DNA from: Macquaria australasica
Taxonomy: Eukaryota; Chordata; Actinopteri; Centrarchiformes; Percichthyidae
Assembly: GCA_005408345.1 (NCBI GenBank)
Contig: SEMN01000410.1
Coordinates: 359,501 to 423,500, forward strand
DNA length: 64,000 bases
Direction: 5' to 3'
Part shown: positions 61,778 to 64,000 of the stretch, piece after piece
Position numbering within the stretch: position 1 is the stretch's first letter
Layout of the letters: every line of letters begins with the position of its first letter
Notes under the pieces: generated by a model
Seen by the model: only the letters and a program-made list of their open reading frames with translations
Databases searched by the model: none
What the model was told of the DNA's origin: nothing
Translations under genes and position numbers: made by a program

Positions 61778-61904
61778 GCACACATCTCAGTGCACATTGA
61801 GTGTGTGTGGGCAGCATCCAATCAGAAAATAGCTTTAGCGACATTTGCGACACACATGTTCAGCCTCACACTCTCACACTGACACACTTATTATAGGCAT
61901 TCAC

Positions 61905-61908
<4 letters not shown>

Positions 61909-61965
<57 letters not shown>

Positions 61966-61966
61966 C
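61909..61966. repeat. Compound (CT)n(CA)n microsatellite
   Basis: About 14 CT units run directly into about 14 CA units. Confidence 0.95.
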
Positions 61967-62649
61967 AGTGAAGCACATCTGTCATCTGCAACCGTCTTAT
62001 CCAACCTTTCAGAGGATTAGTGTGTTGTTGTTGTTTTGACTTGATAATCTCCCACACATGCTCGCTGTCTATCTGAGATAGTTATTGAATCATTATGATT
62101 TTGTGTGTGATGTCTTTGCAGCGTAGCAGTCCTTGTGTTTCATAAAAGGCATAGAAAGGCTGCAATTTGTGATATCATACTGTTTTACATGCTGTGTTAT
62201 CTTGGGTTAAGAATGTTATGTAATACACTGATGCATAATGTGATGTCACACCAATGTAGTATTTTTACTCAGAACAGTTACAGATGACAAGACAACACTG
62301 GACAACATAAGCCTTGGGATATCACAGAAAATATAAGTCATGTAATATATAAAAAAACAAAAACAAAAAAAAAACATGATAATTTATTTAATCATCATAC
62401 AAATTCACTTGTATGTTAAAGAGTCTAAAAAAAGACTCACAAAAGAGCAGTATCTTCTTAAGGAAAATATATTAGGTAATTGCTGAATTTTTGAACTGTG
62501 GACCCTTCACTGCAACAAAAAGTTTGAGTGAACACAGTATTTTGTTTTCCAGGGGTGACCTTTAATAGTGAGTGGACTAATGTTAATCTCTGTGGTTATC
62601 ATGGAAATATGAAAGGGACATTACTTGTGCATCATTCTGTAGTTCACTG

Positions 62650-62727
62650 ACAGTGTCGCAGGGAGAAAAGCGACAGACGGAGGCTGTTTTCATTCAGCTA
62701 CAACCAGGAAATATTTTTGTCGACATG
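62650..62727 (+). promoter_or_regulatory. lhx8: Candidate first exon of the LIM-homeobox gene
   Basis: The sequence GTTTTCATTCAGCTACAACC leads to GTCGACATG, followed at once by the donor GTAGGT. An exon ending in a bare ATG would be in phase with the LIM exon at 63068. No other ATG is available to that exon within the local sequence. This is a model, not proven. Confidence 0.3.
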
Positions 62728-63067
62728 GTAGGTGCTTTCAATATCAAAGTAACAATTTTTTCTGAAGTCTCCAGCTTATAGGTGTGGGATAAAGTGTCGA
62801 GGCAGAGTGTGTGGCTCACATGACTGTATGCGCACTACAAAGTACCGCCAAATAAATAGTATAGTAAGAAAACATTTTGCTTTTCACTCTCATAGACTTC
62901 ATCTTCCGCCCAAACAAATATTGTGCTATATGCTAATACAGACTAGTTTGAAAGCCAAGTCTGAAAAGTTTTTGTAAGCTGTCACATTGTCAGACTGTTG
63001 CTTCTGACAAGGTTCCTCTGGATACATCTCCTCCTCCTCCTCCATATCCACTGTGGCCTTCCTGTAG

Positions 63068-63127
63068 GGAAAAACCCTGTGCACCTCCTGCGGCCTGGAG
63101 ATAGTGAACAGATATCTCCTCCTTCAG
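63068..63127 (+). CDS. lhx8: First LIM-finger exon of an LHX8/LHX6-type gene (partial)
   Basis: After a long CTCCT-rich tract and acceptor CCTGTAG, the 60-bp exon reads GKTLCTSCGLEIVNRYLLLQ and is followed by GTCAGA. The CxxCGLEIV(N/D)(R/K)YLL pattern is the start of LIM domain 1 in LHX6 and LHX8. The valine in EIV matches LHX8 better than LHX6 (EIL). These are transcription factors of forebrain and craniofacial development. An in-frame TAG at 63065-63067 forces the exon to begin at 63068. The next exon (VNDLCWH in relatives) is not in the remaining 870 bases, so the gene continues beyond the window. The human TYW3-LHX8 neighbourhood supports the call. One residue is extra before the junction compared with YLLK in human. 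Confidence 0.55.
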
Positions 63128-64000
63128 GTCAGACTGACACCAAAACCCATACTGTAGCATGGCTAAATATTCCTATTCATAACAAGTCAGTTATTATTAT
63201 CAAGTGAAAACAAACTGCCAAAAGCTTATGTTCCAGCTTCCCATGGTTTTAGGGTATTTTTGTTGTCTTGAATCAAGTGTCAGTTGTTTTATCTAGATCA
63301 CATTTTCTGTCAACTTTCTAAAACATCACTGAGAAAAAAGTGTTATTATTCCCCCACACTTTTTAAGATGTATGCTATGGCCTGCTAGTTAAGAAGAGGA
63401 ACACGTTTTACAGTTTTAGATTGTTTCAAGTTAAATGTGAATTTGATGCGTTTTCAAATAATTCTTATGTCGTAATTTCCCAATGATGTGCCATCTGTTA
63501 AACCAAACCTAATGTCCTATTCTTCAAAGTATGTATGTCATGTTCAGTAGGGTTGTGGGTTAAACATGCACAGAGTAAGACAGATTTTCCTGATGTATAT
63601 TTACCACTTTTCAGGCAGAATGATTAAACCTATGATTAAACTTAGCATGATACACTTCATACTACATATTGCTCTTAAGTAGGTGGGAATATGATAAAAG
63701 CATGTAGAAATGCAGAAAATGGTATTCAAATTCTTTTTTTTCCCCCCGGGGAGGACACCCAGACCCCCCACTTTATTGTGTCCTCCACGACAAGTTTGGG
63801 GGAAAATGGGGTCCTACGTAGCATTTTATAAATCTCCGGTGATTTCAAAATGATCATACTTACCTACACTGCAGGGTACAGACGATAATAAAATGAGGGT
63901 AGGCAAACTTCATAGTTCCTAAATAACCACGGGGTACATTTGTGTTTTTACTTTGGAACAAACAGAGGTCCAGGCAAAATAGTATTGTCAGGAACATACT

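Larger units (their letters stand above)
60566..62640. other. Intergenic region upstream of the LIM exon
   Basis: No exon or RNA gene is supported. The two microsatellites listed separately are the only defined structures. Conserved regulatory DNA for a LIM-homeobox gene could be here but cannot be recognised without comparison. Confidence 0.3.

Noticed and set aside
63735..63810. C/G-run block (CCCCCCGGGGAGGACACCC) near the right edge
   Set aside because: It looks like a fragment of a common fish repeat, but too little of it is in the window to define it.

Overview
The window is nuclear DNA of a ray-finned (teleost) fish. The evidence is split genes with vertebrate GT-AG exons, many simple repeats, and dense teleost-type repeats: hAT, PIF/Harbinger and Tc1 remnants, tRNA-derived SINEs and the 3' end of a LINE. 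There is no operon-like organisation. Four genes can be assembled exon by exon, and a fifth is cut by the right edge.

Layout: (1) 503-3505, + strand: tyw3, a tRNA wybutosine-synthesis methyltransferase, six exons, 274 aa. (2) 7100-13792, +: plppr5-like, a multi-pass lipid-phosphatase-related membrane protein with a degenerate active site, six exons, 311 aa. (3) About 18000-29517, +: palmd (palmdelphin, paralemmin family). It has a GC-rich untranslated first exon at about 18000-18106 and coding exons from 24745 to 29517, encoding 585 aa. It ends in a CaaX-type tail. (4) 49217-42230, - strand: a gene of the MISP/AKAP2 C-terminal-domain family with five coding exons (748 aa). It converges on palmd, and a GC-rich block near 53100-53300 may hold its first exon. 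(5) 62650 to the right edge, +: the first LIM-finger exon of an LHX8/LHX6-type LIM-homeodomain gene, continuing outside the window.

The rest is introns and intergenic DNA filled with repeats. Three families recur: family A (terminal motif TAAAGCTGCA; copies at 5616, 7986, 29913 and 43540), family B (ends GTGGTGGAA; copies at 9959, 16740 and 58545) and family C (TTTATTTATATAGCGCC head; copies at 19494 and 23841, with fragments elsewhere). Several insertions have readable boundaries. One is a hAT element at 41427-42026 with an 8-bp target duplication. Another is a Harbinger-like element at 29980-30570 inserted with a TTA duplication inside a family A copy.

The most interesting point is gene order. 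PLPPR, paralemmin and MISP/AKAP2 relatives lie side by side in three human chromosome regions (PLPPR1-PALM2-AKAP2, PLPPR2-PALM3-MISP3, PLPPR3-PALM-MISP). The PLPPR4/5-PALMD region has, to my knowledge, no recognised third member in mammals. Here a MISP/AKAP2-type gene sits next to plppr5 and palmd and could be the missing fourth copy from the early vertebrate genome duplications. All three product families act at plasma membrane or cortical actin, so the cluster is functionally coherent, but that last step is inference.
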